From Hypericum androsaemum (taxonomy: Eukaryota > Streptophyta > Magnoliopsida > Malpighiales > Hypericaceae), in contig OZ023186.1 in the NCBI GenBank assembly GCA_963995505.1, forward strand, positions 17,987,570 to 18,051,569: a stretch of DNA of 64,000 bases, in the 5' to 3' direction. Both the position numbers and the translations under genes were made by a program. The notes beneath the pieces are model-generated. The model was not told the DNA's origin, did not search any database, and saw nothing but the letters and a program-made list of their open reading frames with translations. Of the stretch, positions 35,381 through 47,337 are shown piece by piece. The first letter of the stretch is position 1. Every line of letters begins with the position of its first letter.

Positions 35381-35508
35381 TTATATAGTGGGAGAAGGGG
35401 TTTTGCATGGAGGGAACGTGGTGGTGTGGGTTCTGGCGAGCTGGGAGGGTGTGGCTTTGGATGGGTTGGGATTGCTTACACGTAATATTATATGCGGTGA
35501 CATGCATG
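35381..35508 (-). promoter_or_regulatory. Seed-type promoter of the 34.8-kb 2S albumin: TATA and RY repeat
   Basis: On the minus strand, TATATAA at 35387-35381 lies 53-59 bp upstream of the ATG. A perfect RY element CATGCATG is at 35501-35508, about 120 bp further up, next to an ACGTGTAA ABRE-like site (about 35477-35484). RY plus ACGT-core elements are the classic targets of ABI3/FUS3-type B3 and bZIP factors in maturing seeds. Confidence 0.75.
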
Positions 35509-35519
35509 CAAGTCCCGCC

Positions 35520-36737
35520 ATGGGAGACATTGGTTAAAGTTTATAATCAATTATTATTATCATTCTTTGGGTTTATGATTAGTTTATAATAATGTAAGAG
35601 TTGAAGGCCATTGGAATTGGTATTAGCTTTAAGTCTATTTATAGTGAATTTGTTTATAATTACATAAAAAATATAAAAAATTATATACTTATTGTCTTAC
35701 AATTTTAAATAGAATATAAATATTTTAACATGACATAATTAATTAAGTCTTTTGTTATCCTACACATTTTTTGTTCGATCTCCTATTAGTAAAGTAAAAG
35801 CCCAGCAATCTTCGGCCTTGTGAGCTTCTCAAAAAAGACATGCAATATCGGCCTTATGAGCTTCTTTTGAGCTTCATTAGATAGAATACGAAGACTAACA
35901 TGGCGTCATATTATTGATTACATGTATTTTTTATTGTCTTCACACAATTTTCGTTTCATCTCTTATTAGCAAAATAAAAGCTCATTCAATATTTGATCTT
36001 ATGAGCTGCTGTTGTGATTAACTATTTGTAAGTATGAAAAATTTAGATACTCATTACGGATACGGAGATCACAATTACTAGATTGGGCTTCATCGGAATG
36101 CATTGGGCCATTTTGGACGATGTAGAGATAGGTGAATTTTGGGCTCATAATGGGTCTTGTTCGGCTCATTGTGCTGTTTGGGCGTCGAAGGGTTGGGTTA
36201 GGTCTTCATGGATAGGTCTGGGTTCCCAAAGTTGTCCAATTTTTACAAGTAAATTGTTTGTGGGATTTAGGGGTTTGGTTGGGGGAACTTCGAATATTTA
36301 TTATGGGTTTGGGGTTTGTCCCCGGGATTTAATGGGAGATTTTGTATGAATATTGCTAGATATGATTTTCTTGCATATTTAATGGTTATGATTTTTGAAA
36401 AATTCACAGTTTTTTATATTTTCAATTATTGAATTTTGATTATAAATTTTTTTACTATTTGGTATGAAGTAGAATAAAGTTAGTAGGACTTAAGAGAATT
36501 TGACAATTTTTTGAATTTTTTATTCCTTTTGGGCAAACACCATTCAATTCAACGTGGGTAACAAGATTTTTTAATTGATTAGGGGTTTATTAGATATGAG
36601 ACTCGTTTTTAGAGTCAGACTGAGAGATGTTTCAATGGTTTGCCATAGTGGAACAAAGATCCAGTCTAATCTAACTTGTTTTATTTTTTTAGAAACTGAG
36701 GAACATAAGGTTCGTTAATATTTATTCATCATGCGAC
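35520..36737. other. AT-rich intergenic, no gene seen
   Basis: Low-complexity AT-rich sequence. A partially duplicated AGCTTCTTTTGAGCTTCATT and TTATTAGNAAARTAAAAGC text occurs near 35785-35980. No coding sequence, RNA gene or transposon end recognised. Confidence 0.5.
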
Positions 36738-37696
36738 TGTTGTTTGTCGGAGGTGGTGTACTTGATTAGGATCTTGTAAAGTCGAGTCAAGAGTTAGACT
36801 CTTTCTCCTAAGACGAGATTGCCCCGTATTCAGTGCTTACGGGCTGCGGCAATTGTCTCCAAGATATAACGACTTTCGGATTTCGAGTTCGTAGCACAAC
36901 GACCTTCGAAACTTCGGGCGAACTGTCCAATATTCGGAACTTTCTAAGAGAGAGGGAGAGAGAGCCTACAATTGCTAATGAATGCTTAGGCAAGTTGTAG
37001 TGGGGTGAGATGCAAATGAGGGAGAGAGGCCTATTTATAGGCTGCTGGATGGGAGGGAGGCAGGTACTCCGAAGGGGCACGTCCGTTCGGCCAGCAGGCT
37101 GGCTGGCTGCGCTCATGGCTCTTCGGTGGCATTCTGGATCCTTCCAGGTGCGCCCAGATCGGGTTGTGACTGTTCGGAGGGACAGGCCAACGCTCGCACT
37201 CTTTCGCGAGAGATCTCGCAACCCTTCGGCCATCTGGATGTTCCAGCCCTTCGTGCCTCTTTGGTGACCCTTCGCACCTCTTCGTCCATGCTCTGGAGCT
37301 TTCCAAAATCCTCCAAAATTTTTAGGCTCCTCAAGCTCCTCGCGACGATTCGCACATGCGAAGTACCAAGTGCGCCACAAAGTGCCCATTGTGACCTGCG
37401 TCCAATGCGCCAAGCGCACACACACGTGCACGTGCTCGAGCTCGTGCTCGTGCTCGGATGGTGCTTCACACCATCCTCGCAGGCAGCCTCAGTCAGCTCT
37501 TCAGGTAGAACATTTAATGTTACACCAGCTTGGAGCTTCTCCTTATAAATAGGAAAAATTTCCTTGCGATTTCCGATGTGGTAATGGTTCTCCCATCCTC
37601 AGCTTGGGCTTTTCAGCTTGGGCTTTCCAGCTCAGACTTTTCATCTCGGGCCTTCCAGCTTGGGCCAAATGCATTAAATAAGCATTTATTCCAACA
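36738..37696 (-). repeat. LTR of element X
   Basis: 959-bp LTR bounded TGTTG...CAACA. It matches 45751-46684 in reverse orientation and the partial LTR 40850-41188. It includes a TATA region (TATAAATAG on the minus strand near 37031-37039) and a variable GAGCAC/CACGAG microsatellite near 37400-37460. Confidence 0.9.
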
Positions 37697-40600
37697 ATCC
37701 CCCACATGAATGATGATTAATGCATGCTGACACTTTTAAGAAAAGTTCTGATAAAATATCATTGCATCGAGAAAGGTAGCTTACGGCTTTGAACCTTCTC
37801 TAGTAAAATATTATCAGATTTACTTGGTGCTCAGTGAACGCGATGTCTTGAACTGGTCAGCTTTTTTTTAAATGTAAACCAAGACAATAATATTTACACA
37901 ATGATATCTCTAATATCCTTTGGTTTTCACGTTGTGTCCGTTTTGGCCATGGACCTTATCTTGGATTCATAAGTATTTTTTCATTTGAAGCGGCCTCACT
38001 TCGCACTTATATATGTGATCTCCCATCAAGAGTATACTGCCATACTCCACCTTTACTTGGTATAGGAATCATTAAAAGCGTAGACGCTTAACCTTACCAC
38101 ACCTCTGCAGATTCGTACTTGGGCAGCTTCTGAAAATGGGATGGGTTCCAAGTATTCATCTGAATCATCCAAACTTAGTTGTCTCATTGAACCACGTTTG
38201 TGGGATCTCCACTCATCATGGTTGAGTTACTGCTATGGACGTTCTTTAATGTGTGAGTTTTAACCCCATTTCCCTTACTGCGTTATACATTTGATCTCTG
38301 TTAATTCTTTTCGTCAAAAGATTAGCTATGTTATCCTTGGACTTCACATAATCAATGGTTATTACTCCACTTGAGATCAATTGTCTAACGGTGTTATGTC
38401 TCCTATGGATGTATCGAGACTTACTATTGTACATAGTACTTTGTGCTCTCCCGATTGTTGACATGCTATCACAATGTATCAATATAGGAGGCACAGGCTT
38501 GTTCCAATATGGAGTATCCTCCAGGAAGTTTCTAAGCTATTTAGCTTCTTCTCCAGCTTTGTCTAGTGCTATAACTCCGATTCCATGGTGGATCGAGCTA
38601 TGCACGTTTGTTTAGAAGATTTCCAGGACACAGCTACTCCACCTATGGTGAACACATAACCACTAGTGGATTTGGAGTCTTTAGTGTCTGATATCCAATT
38701 CGCATCATTGTATCCTTCCAATACAGCTGGATACCTAGTATAAAGTATGCCATGGTTCATGGTATATTTTAGATACTTTAGAACCCTTTTCAGAGCAAGC
38801 CAGTGATCTGGTTCTGGATTGCTCGTGAATCTACTAAGCTTGCTAACTAAATATGCAATATCAGGGCGTGTACAATTTATTAAGTACATTAGACTCCCAA
38901 TGATCTTTGCATATTTCAGTTGAGATACTGGGTCACCTCTGTTTTTAGCCAAGTGCAGACTCAGGTCTACCGGAGTCTTAGCCGGAAGTTTGTCAAAAGT
39001 ATCGAATTTCTTGAGTATATTCTCAACGTAGTGAGATTGTGACAAGCAATTTCTTCAGTCATCCTAGAGATTTTAATCCCCAGTATGACGTCAGCTAGAC
39101 CCATATCTTTCATATCAAAGTTGTTCTTTAACATGTTCTTAGTTTTTATAATAAGATCATTACTGCTTCTCGTGATTAGCATGTCATCTACATACAGACA
39201 TACAATCACGTAAGCATCAAGTGTGCCTTTAATGTATACACATTTATCACACTCGTTGATCTTAAAGCTATTTGACATCATTGTTCTGTCAAATTTCTCA
39301 TGCCACTATTTCGGCGCTTGTTTCAGCCCGTACAGTGACTTGACCAGTTTGCATACTTTATGTTCTTCTCCGGGGGCAACAAACCCTTCAGGTTATTCCA
39401 TATATATTTCTTCTTCCAGTTCTTCATTTAGAAAATCTATTTTTACATCCATCTGATGTATCTCGAGGTTATAGAGTGCTGCAATAGCTATGAGCACTCT
39501 AATAGATGTGGACTAGATAATGCCTCTTAGATTGTCCCAGGTTCATTTTCTAACACGTACGTCAGAAAATTTGGACCAAATAATTTGGCCGTTTTGGCCC
39601 TCTTACTCTGTCTAGGTTTCTCAGCACCTTGATCAGAGCCTTGTGTAGCTTCAGAACTTCTTTTGTTTGAGCTTACTTCTTTCGTTTTCTTTTTAGGAAA
39701 GATATTCTCAAAGAATGTTGCATTCCTTGATTCCATGACCATTCCCTCGTTGATTTCAGGGTTTTCAGACTTGTGTACTAGAAATCGGTATGCGCTACTA
39801 ATGTAGGCATATCCGATAAAGATACAGTCAACGGTCTTGGGTCCTATTCTCACCCTTTTAGGTTGAGGTATTTCTACCTTAGCTAGACACCCCCACACTT
39901 TAAGGTAACCGTAGGAAGGCTTTCTCCCTTTCCATAGTTCATATGGGGTTTTGTCCCTTTTCTTGTGTGGTAATTTGTTTAGAATGTGATTAGCTGAGAG
40001 CACAGCTTTTTCCTATAAGTTCTGGGGTAAGCCTGAGCTAATCAACATAGCGTTCATCATCTCCTTAAGAGTTCGATTCTTGGGTTCAGTTATGCCATGT
40101 GATTGAGGTGAGTGTGGAGCTGTTGTCTGATAAATAATGCCATTTTGTTAGCAGAATTCCTCAAACACAGCTACATATTCTCCCCCTCTATCACTTCGAA
40201 TCATTTTGAATTTAGTGCTAAGTTAATTTTCAACCTCATTCTTATAACTCTTGAAAGCTTAAGAGCTTCGTCTTTTCCTTTCAAGAGGTGTACATAACAA
40301 TACCTCGTGCAGTCGCCAATAAATGTGATGAAATACTTTTTTTCACCTCTAGTTTGCACTTGTTTCATATCGCATATGTCGGTATGAATTAACTCTAAAG
40401 ATGTTGTACTTCTTTCCACTGAATGAAAAGGTGCTTTGGTCATTTTTACCTCTACACATACTTCACATTTATTGTTCGGGTCAAACTCTATTTTAGGCAA
40501 TAAATTTAAACTTACTAACTTTCTTAGTGAGCTCAAATTCACGTGTCCTAATCTATCATGCCATAAGTTAGAACACTCAGCCAAATAAGAAGAATTAACA

Positions 40601-40849
40601 ACTTTATTAGGGCCATTAAAGGTGCCTTTGACAGTTATTACATTCATCTTGAAGAGCCCCCTCTCGAGGTAACCCTTTCCTACAAAGGCACCGGCCTTGG
40701 TCAAAACAAACCTATCAGCCTCAAATACTAGCTTCATCCCAGCTTTGCTTAACAGTGAGCCAGATACTAAATTCTTACGAATGTTTGGAACATGCAGCAC
40801 ATCCTTGAGGGTCATTGTTTCGTGTTGAAATATCATTGTTCGGACACCC
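36738..40849 (-). mobile_element. Copia element X (5' half missing), head to head with element Y
   Basis: Minus-strand copia fragment consisting of its 3' LTR (36738-37696), a purine tract CATGTGGGGGAT adjoining it, and pol from RNase H (38246) up to the GAG-pre-integrase region (about 40840). The homology to element Y breaks at about 40850, just after an ACACCCCCCATTCGG junction. There the truncated 5' LTR of Y begins in the opposite orientation. The gag, protease and 5' LTR of X are absent. X and Y are the same family: long stretches are nearly identical when one is reversed. Confidence 0.88.
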
Positions 40850-40854
40850 CCCAT
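38246..40854 (-). pseudogene. Copia pol fragment of element X
   Basis: Minus-strand segments: GAG-pre-integrase and integrase N-part (40854-40201; DVLHVPNIRKNLVSGS, WHDRLGHVN, HTDICDMKQV); integrase C-part to RT linker (40003-39527; YELWKGRKPSYGYLKVWGC); RT with VCLYVDDMLIT near 39190 (39281-38967); RT end to RNase H (39045-38569; [16 protein letters not shown]); and the RNase H end (38494-38246; HCDSMSTIGRAQS). Stops and frame changes separate all of these. The catalytic Tyr-Val-Asp-Asp is intact. Confidence 0.88.
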
Positions 40855-41188
40855 TCGGTTGCCTGCCTCCCTCCCATCCAGCAGCCTATAAATAGGCCTC
40901 TCTCCCTCATTTGTATCTCACCCCACAATTCATTGCATAAGCATTCATTAGCAATAGTTGTTCTTCTCTCCCTCTCTCAAGAAAGTTTCGAATATTGGAC
41001 GGTTCGCCTGAAGTTTCGAGGATCGTTGTGCTACGAACTCGAAGTCTGAAAGTTGTTGTATCTTGGGGATGATTACCGCAGCCCGTAAGCACTGAATACG
41101 AAGCAATCTCGTCTTACGGAGAAAGAGTCCAACTCTTGCCTCGACTATACTAGATCCTAATCAAGTACACCACCTTCGACAAATAACA
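40850..41188 (+). repeat. Truncated 5' LTR of element Y
   Basis: Matches the last about 335 bp of the 45751-46684 LTR: GCCTCCCTCCCATCCAGCAG, TATAAATAGGCCTCTC, then TCGTCTTACGGAGAAAGAG and CCACCTTCGACAAATAACA. The TATA box is retained, but most of U3 is gone. Confidence 0.88.
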
Positions 41189-41196
41189 ATCGTAAG

Positions 41197-44100
41197 ATGA
41201 GATCAGTGTACTTGAAGATGGCATCATCAAGCTCCGCACCTACACCAGTGCTAGCGGTCCCAGGAACTGTCCGCGCCGAAAGGCCGGCCAAGTTTAATGG
41301 TACCGAGTTCAAGAGGTGGCAACAGAAGATGCTGTTCTACCTGATCACGCTCAACCTGGTCCGATTCTTGAAGGAAGAGGCTCCAAATGTGGCAGAAAAT
41401 AAGGCTGATCCACAGAAGATCAATACTCTCGATGCATAGAGTCACACCGACTTCCTATGTCGTAACTATGTCCTGAATGGCTTAGACGACACCCTGTATA
41501 ATGTCTACGCAGGTACCAAGACTGCGAAAGAATTGTGGGACTCCCTGAAAAAGAAGTACAAAATGAAGGATGCTGGGATGAAGAAATTTATCGTCGGAAG
41601 GTTCCTTGACTTCCAGATGGTGGACTCAAAGAAGGTCATAGACCAAGTCCAAGAGCTGCAGCTGATTCTACATGAGATTCACGCCGAAGGCATGCAACTC
41701 AGCGGATCCTTCATGGTGGTTGCTCTAATTGAGAAGCTACCCCCTATGTAGAAGGACTTCAAGAACTACCTCATTCATAAAAGGAAGGACACGGGGCTGG
41801 AAGACCTGATCGTGAGACTAAGGATCGAGGAAGTCAACCGAAAGTCCGAAGTTAAGACCAGCAGGACCAACTCCGAGGCTAAGGTGCATCTCGCCGAAGG
41901 TAGCTCCGGAAAGAAGAGGAAGAATCCTGGGAATAAGCAGGAGAAGCAAGACCCAAAGCAAAAAAAGGCTAAGAAGATCAAGGGCAATTACTACAACTGC
42001 GACAAGCCCGGTCATATGGAAAAGATTATTGCCTGCCAAAGAGGGACGATCGTGAGAAGGCAAATCTGGCCGAAGACTTGTCCGAGCTAGACCTATCCGC
42101 CGTGGTGTTTGAAGCTAATCTGGTGGATAACCCATGAGAGTGGTTCATAGACACAGGGACAACCCGATACATCTGCTCAGACAAGGAGATATTCTCGACC
42201 TACACAGCCATCAATGGGCAGAAGTTGTTCATGGGTAACTCTGTAACTTCTCCCATAGTTGGACTAGGCCAGGTGGTGCTGAAGCTGACTTCCAAAAAAG
42301 AGCTGACCCTCAAGGATGTGCTGCATGTCCCAGACATTCGTAAGAATTTAGTATCCGGCTCACTGTTGAGCAAAGTTGGGATGAATCTAGTATTCGAGGC
42401 TGATAAGTTTGTATTGACTAAGGCCGGTACCTTTGTAGGAAAGGGTTATCTCGAGAGGGGGCTCTTCAAGATGAATATAATAACTGTCAAATGCGCCTTT
42501 AATGGCCCTAATAAAGTTGTTAATTATTCTTATTTGGCTGAGTGTTCTAACTTGTGGCATGATAGATTAGGACACGTGAACCTGAGCTCACTAAGAAAGT
42601 TAGTAAGTTTAAATTTATTGTCTAAAATGGAGTTTGACCCGAACAATAAATGTGAAGTATGTGTAGAGGAAAAAATGACCAAAGTACCTTTTCATTCAGT
42701 GGAAAGAAGTACTACACCTTTAGAGTTAATTCATACCGACATATGCGATATGAAACAAGTGCAAACTAGAGGTGGGAAAAAGTATTTCATCATGTTTATT
42801 GACGACTGCACGAGGTACTATTATGTACACCTCTTGAAAGGAAAAGACAAAACTTTAGAAGCTTTCAAGAGTTATAAGAATGAGGTTTAAAATTAACTTA
42901 GTACTAAAATCAAAATGATTCGAAGTGATAGAGAGGGAGAATATGTAGCTCTGTTTGAGGAATTCTGCCAACAAAATGGCATTATTCATCAGACAATAAC
43001 TCCATACTCACCTCAATCAAATGGCGTAGCTGAACGTAAGAATCAAACTCTTAAAGAGATGATGAACGCTATGTTGATTAGCTCGGGCTTACCCAAGAAC
43101 TTGTGGGGGGAAGCTGTGCTCTCAGCTAATCACATTCTAAACAAATTGCCACACAAGAAAAGGGACAAAACTCCATATGAACTATAGAAAGGGAGAAAGC
43201 CTTCTTACGGTTACCTTAAAGTGTGGGGTGCCTAGCTAAGGTAGAAATACCTCCGCCTAAAAGGGTGAGAATAGGACCCAAGACCGCTGACTATATCTTT
43301 ATCAGATATTTCTACAACAGTAGCGCATACTGATTTCTAGTACATAAGTTTGAAAACCCTGAAATCAACGAGGGAATGGTCATGGAATGAAGGAATGCAA
43401 TATTCTTTGAGAATATCTTTCCTAAAAAGAAAACGAAAGAAGTAAGCTCAAACAAAAGAAGTTCTGAAGCTACACAAGGCTCTGATCAAGGTGCTGAGAA
43501 ATCTAGACGGAGTAAGAAGGCCAAAACGGCCAAATCATTTAGTCCAGATTTTCTGACGTACGTATTAGAAAATAAACTTGGGACAATCCAAGAGGCATTA
43601 TCTAGTCCAGATGCTCCTCTCTGGAAAGAAGCTATCAATAGTGAGATAGAATCCATCATGTAAAATCACACGTGAGAAATCCTAGATCTCCCACCAGGTT
43701 GCAAACCTTTAGGTTGCAAGTGAATCCTTAAAAAGAAATACAAAGCTGATAGATCAATCGATAAGTACAAAGCTCGATTGGTAGCTAAAGGGTTCAAACA
43801 GAAGGAAAGATATGATTTTTTTGACACGTATTCGCCTGTCACATGAATCACATCTATTAGAGTGCTCATAGTTGTTGCAGCACTCTATAACCTAGAGATA
43901 CATCAGATGGATGTAAAAATAGCTTTCCTAAATGGAGAACTGAAAGAGGAAATATATATGGAATAACCTGAAGGGTTTGTTGCCCCCGGACAAGAACGTA
44001 AAGTATGCAAACTGGTCAAGTCACTGTACGGGCTGAAACAAGCGCCGAAATAGTGGCATGGAAAATTTGACAGAACAATGATGTCAAATGGCTTTAAGAT

Positions 44101-45270
44101 CAACGAGTGTGATAAATGTGTATACATTAAAGGCACACCTGATGCTTACGTGATTGTATGTCTGTATGTAGACGACATACTAATCACGGAAAGTAGTAAT
44201 GATCTTATTATAAAAATTAAGAACATGTTAAAGAATAACTTTGACATGAAAGATATGGGTCTAGCTGACGTCATGCTAGGGATTAAAATCTCTAAGTCTA
44301 GCTTACGTGATTATATTTCTGTATGTAGAAAACATGCTAATCACGGAAAGCAGTAATGATCTTATTGTAAAAACTAAGAACATGTTAAAGAACAACTTTG
44401 ACATGAAAGATATGGGTCTAGCTGACGTCATATTGGGGATTAAAATCACTAGGATGACTGAAGAAATTATCTTGTCACAATCTCACTACATTGAGAATAT
44501 TCTCAAGAAATTTGATGTTTTTGACAAACCTCCGACTAAGACTCCGGTAGACCTGAGTCTACACTTGGCTAAAAACAGAGATGACCCAGTATCTCAACTA
44601 AAATATGCAAAGATCATTGGGAGTCTAATGTACTTAACAAATTGTACACGCCCTGATATTGCAATACTCAGTTAGCAAGCTTAGTAGATTCACGAGCAAT
44701 CCAGGACCAGACCACTGGCTAGCTTTGGAAAGGGTTTTAAAGTATTTAAAATATACCATGAACTATGGCATACTTTATACTAGGTATTCAATTGTATTGG
44801 AAGGATACAGTGATGCAAATTGGATGTCGGACACTAAAGACTCTAAATCCACTAGTGGTTATGTGTTCACCATAGATAGAGGAGCTGTGTCCTAAAAATT
44901 CTCTAAACAACGAGCATAGCTCGATCCACCATGGAGTCAGAGTTTATAGTACTAGACAAAGCTAGAGAAGAAGGTGAATGGCTTAGAAACTTCCTAGAGG
45001 ATACTCCGTGTTGGAACAAGCCTGTGCCGCCTATATTGATACATTGTGATAGCATGTCAGCAATCGGGAGAGCACAAAGTACTATGTACAACGGTAAGTT
45101 TCGACACATCCGTAGGAGACATAACACCGTTAGATAATTGATCTCAAGTGGAGTAATAACCATTGATTATGTGAAGTCCAAGGACAACATAGCTAATCCT
45201 TTGACGAAAGGAATCAACAGAGATCAAATGTATAACGCAGTAAGGGAAATAGGGTTAAAACTCACACATT
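41197..45270 (+). pseudogene. Copia gag-pol of element Y (broken)
   Basis: In order: UBN2-like gag ([28 protein letters not shown]; stops at 41437-41439 and 41749-41751); zinc knuckle YYNCDKPGHMEK with the first Cys changed to Tyr (about 41990); protease WFIDTGTT (about 42142); GAG-pre-integrase and integrase (42225-43187; WHDRLGHVN, IRSDREGEY, QSNGVAERKNQTL); RT with VCLYVDDILIT (about 44160); and RNase H (44810-45240; [10 protein letters not shown]). At least eight stops or frame changes. A 157-bp tandem duplication (44147-44460) repeats the YVDD block; in the second copy the motif reads YVENML. Confidence 0.9.
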
Positions 45271-45750
45271 AAAGAACGTCCATAGCGGTAACTCAACAAT
45301 GATGAGTGGAGATCCCACAAACTTGGTTTAATGAGACAACTAAGTTATGGATGGTTCAGATGAATACTTGGAACCCATCCCATTCTCAGAAGCTGCCCAA
45401 GTATGAATCTGCAGAGGTGTGGTAAGGCTAAGCGTCTACTCTTTTAATGATTTCTATACCTAGAAAAGGTGGAGTATGGCAGGATACTCTTGATGGGAGA
45501 TCACCTATATAAGTGTGAAGTGAGGCCGCTTCAAATAGAAAAATACTTATGAATCCAAGATAAGGTCCATGGCCGAAACGGACACAACTGACCAGTTCAA
45601 GACATCGCGTTCACTGAGCAGTAAATAAATCTGATAACATCTTACTAGAGAAGGTTCAAAGCCGCAAGCTACCTATCTCGATGCAATGATATTTCGTCAG
45701 AACTTTCTTAAAAGTATCAGCATGCATTAATCATCATTCGTGTGGGGGGT

Positions 45751-46684
45751 TGTTGGAATAAATGCTTATTTAATGCATTTAGCCCAAGCTGGAAGGCCCG
45801 AGCTGAAAAAACTGAGCTGAAAAGCCCAAGCTGAGGATGGAAGAACTATTACCACATCGAATATCGCAAGAGATTTTTCCTGTTTATAAGGAGAAGCTCC
45901 TAGCTGGTGTAACATTAAATGTTTTACCTGAAGAGCTGACCGAGGCTGCCTGCGAGGATGGTGCAAAGCACCATCCGAGTACGAGTACGAGCACGAGCAC
46001 GAGCACGAGCGTGTGCGTATGGCGCATTGGACGAAGGTCGCAATTGGCGCTTTGTGGCCCACTTGGCATTTTGCACGTGCGCATCGGCTTGAAGAGCCTA
46101 AAAGTTTTGGAGGATTCTGAAAAGCTCCAGAGTACGAACGAAGAGGTGCAAAGGGTCACCAAAGAGGCACGAAGGGCTGGAACATCCAAATGGCCGAAGG
46201 GTTGCGAGATCCCTCGCGAAGGAGTGCGAGCATTGGTCTGTCCCTCCGAATGGTCACAACCCGATTTGGGCGCACCTGGAAGGATCCAGAATGCCACCAA
46301 AGAGCCACGAGCGCAGCCAGCCTGCATGTTGGCCGAACGGACGCGCCCCTTCGGTTGCATGCCTCCCTCCCATCCAGCAGCCTATAAATAGGCCTCTCCC
46401 CCTCATTTGCATCTCACCCCACAACTCATTGCATAAGCATTCATTAGCAATAGTTGTTCTTCTCTCCCTCTCTCAAGAAAGTTCCGAATATCGGACGGTT
46501 CGCTTGAAGCTTCGAGGGTCGTTGTGCTACGAACTCGAAGTCCGAAAGTCGTTATATCCTGGGGACGATTGCCGCAGCTCGTAAGCACTGAATACGGGGC
46601 AATCTCGTCTTACAGAGAAAGAGTCCAACTCTTGCCTCGACTATACCAGATCTTAATCAAGTACACCACCTCCGACAAACAAAA
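45751..46684 (+). repeat. 3' LTR of element Y
   Basis: About 934 bp, starting TGTTGGAATAAATGC after the polypurine tract and ending near CTCCGACAAACAAAA, where the expected CA end is mutated. Contains TATAAATAGGCC at 46384-46395 and a GAGTACGAGCACGAG microsatellite near 45975-46010. Long open frames in U3 occur on both strands in both LTR copies but show no known domain. Confidence 0.9.
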
Positions 46685-47337
46685 CGATTAACAGTCTTCA
46701 AATCATTAAAGTACACATCCAAACAATATGGAATCAGAGAATTTAGTGCCTCCAAACCAAAGGATAGAGTCGAGTCATACTTAATATTGTTTTAAAATCG
46801 ATGATCTGACTTCGTCGAATTACGAACTGAAATCGATATCATGATATTTTTTTTTGTTAAGATCACAATTCCAGGGCGTGCGGTCAAGATGAACTCCGAA
46901 AAACGTTGATTAGATACCGTTGTCGAGAAGGTTGACAGACGACGAAGAAGAAGTTTAGATAAAGATAAAAATAACTGTTTTCACATAACGTCACACAACT
47001 TTCAAACATTATTCCAATTTCCACGTTCTTCTTGTACACAAGAAGCTAACTGGCTAATCTAAAATAACAACTTATGGTCCAAGGCCCACACAGATAATAC
47101 AGAAACATAATAAAATAACAAGTAGCTAAGCCCACAGCCCACACAACACTTTACGAACCGACATTCCACCCAGCACCTTGTCTTCGCCGCTTCCAAAACC
47201 CCTCTTTAACAATTAGACTAGTCAAAATTTATTAATATTTTTTCGAAAAAAAATATTTTTTAGAATAATTATGATTGTGATACTTGATAAACTTTACGAT
47301 AAACTTAGAAAATACGTAGAATTATTTAACATTTTCT
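46685..47337. other. Intergenic, no gene seen
   Basis: AT-rich sequence between the copia LTR and the LINE tail. No coding sequence, RNA gene or transposon end was recognised. Confidence 0.5.

Larger units (their letters stand above)
40850..46684 (+). mobile_element. Copia element Y (5' LTR truncated)
   Basis: Plus-strand copia element. It has a partial 5' LTR of about 339 bp (40850-41188), gag-pol (41197-45270), polypurine tract TGTGGGGGG (45741-45749) and a complete 3' LTR (45751-46684). The U3 part of the 5' LTR is missing at the X/Y junction. No clear initiator-tRNA primer binding site follows the 5' LTR (ATCGTAAGATGAG...). No target duplication is evident at the outer ends. Multiple stops make it non-autonomous. 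Confidence 0.88.

Noticed and set aside
36083..36349. 88-codon plus-strand frame upstream of the copia LTR
   Set aside because: Trp/Gly-rich but without any recognisable motif, promoter or homologue. Considered chance.
45837..46391. 184-codon open frame inside the copia LTR, with counterparts in the other LTR
   Set aside because: It lies in U3, has low-complexity Ser/Thr repeats from a microsatellite, and an equally long frame exists on the opposite strand.
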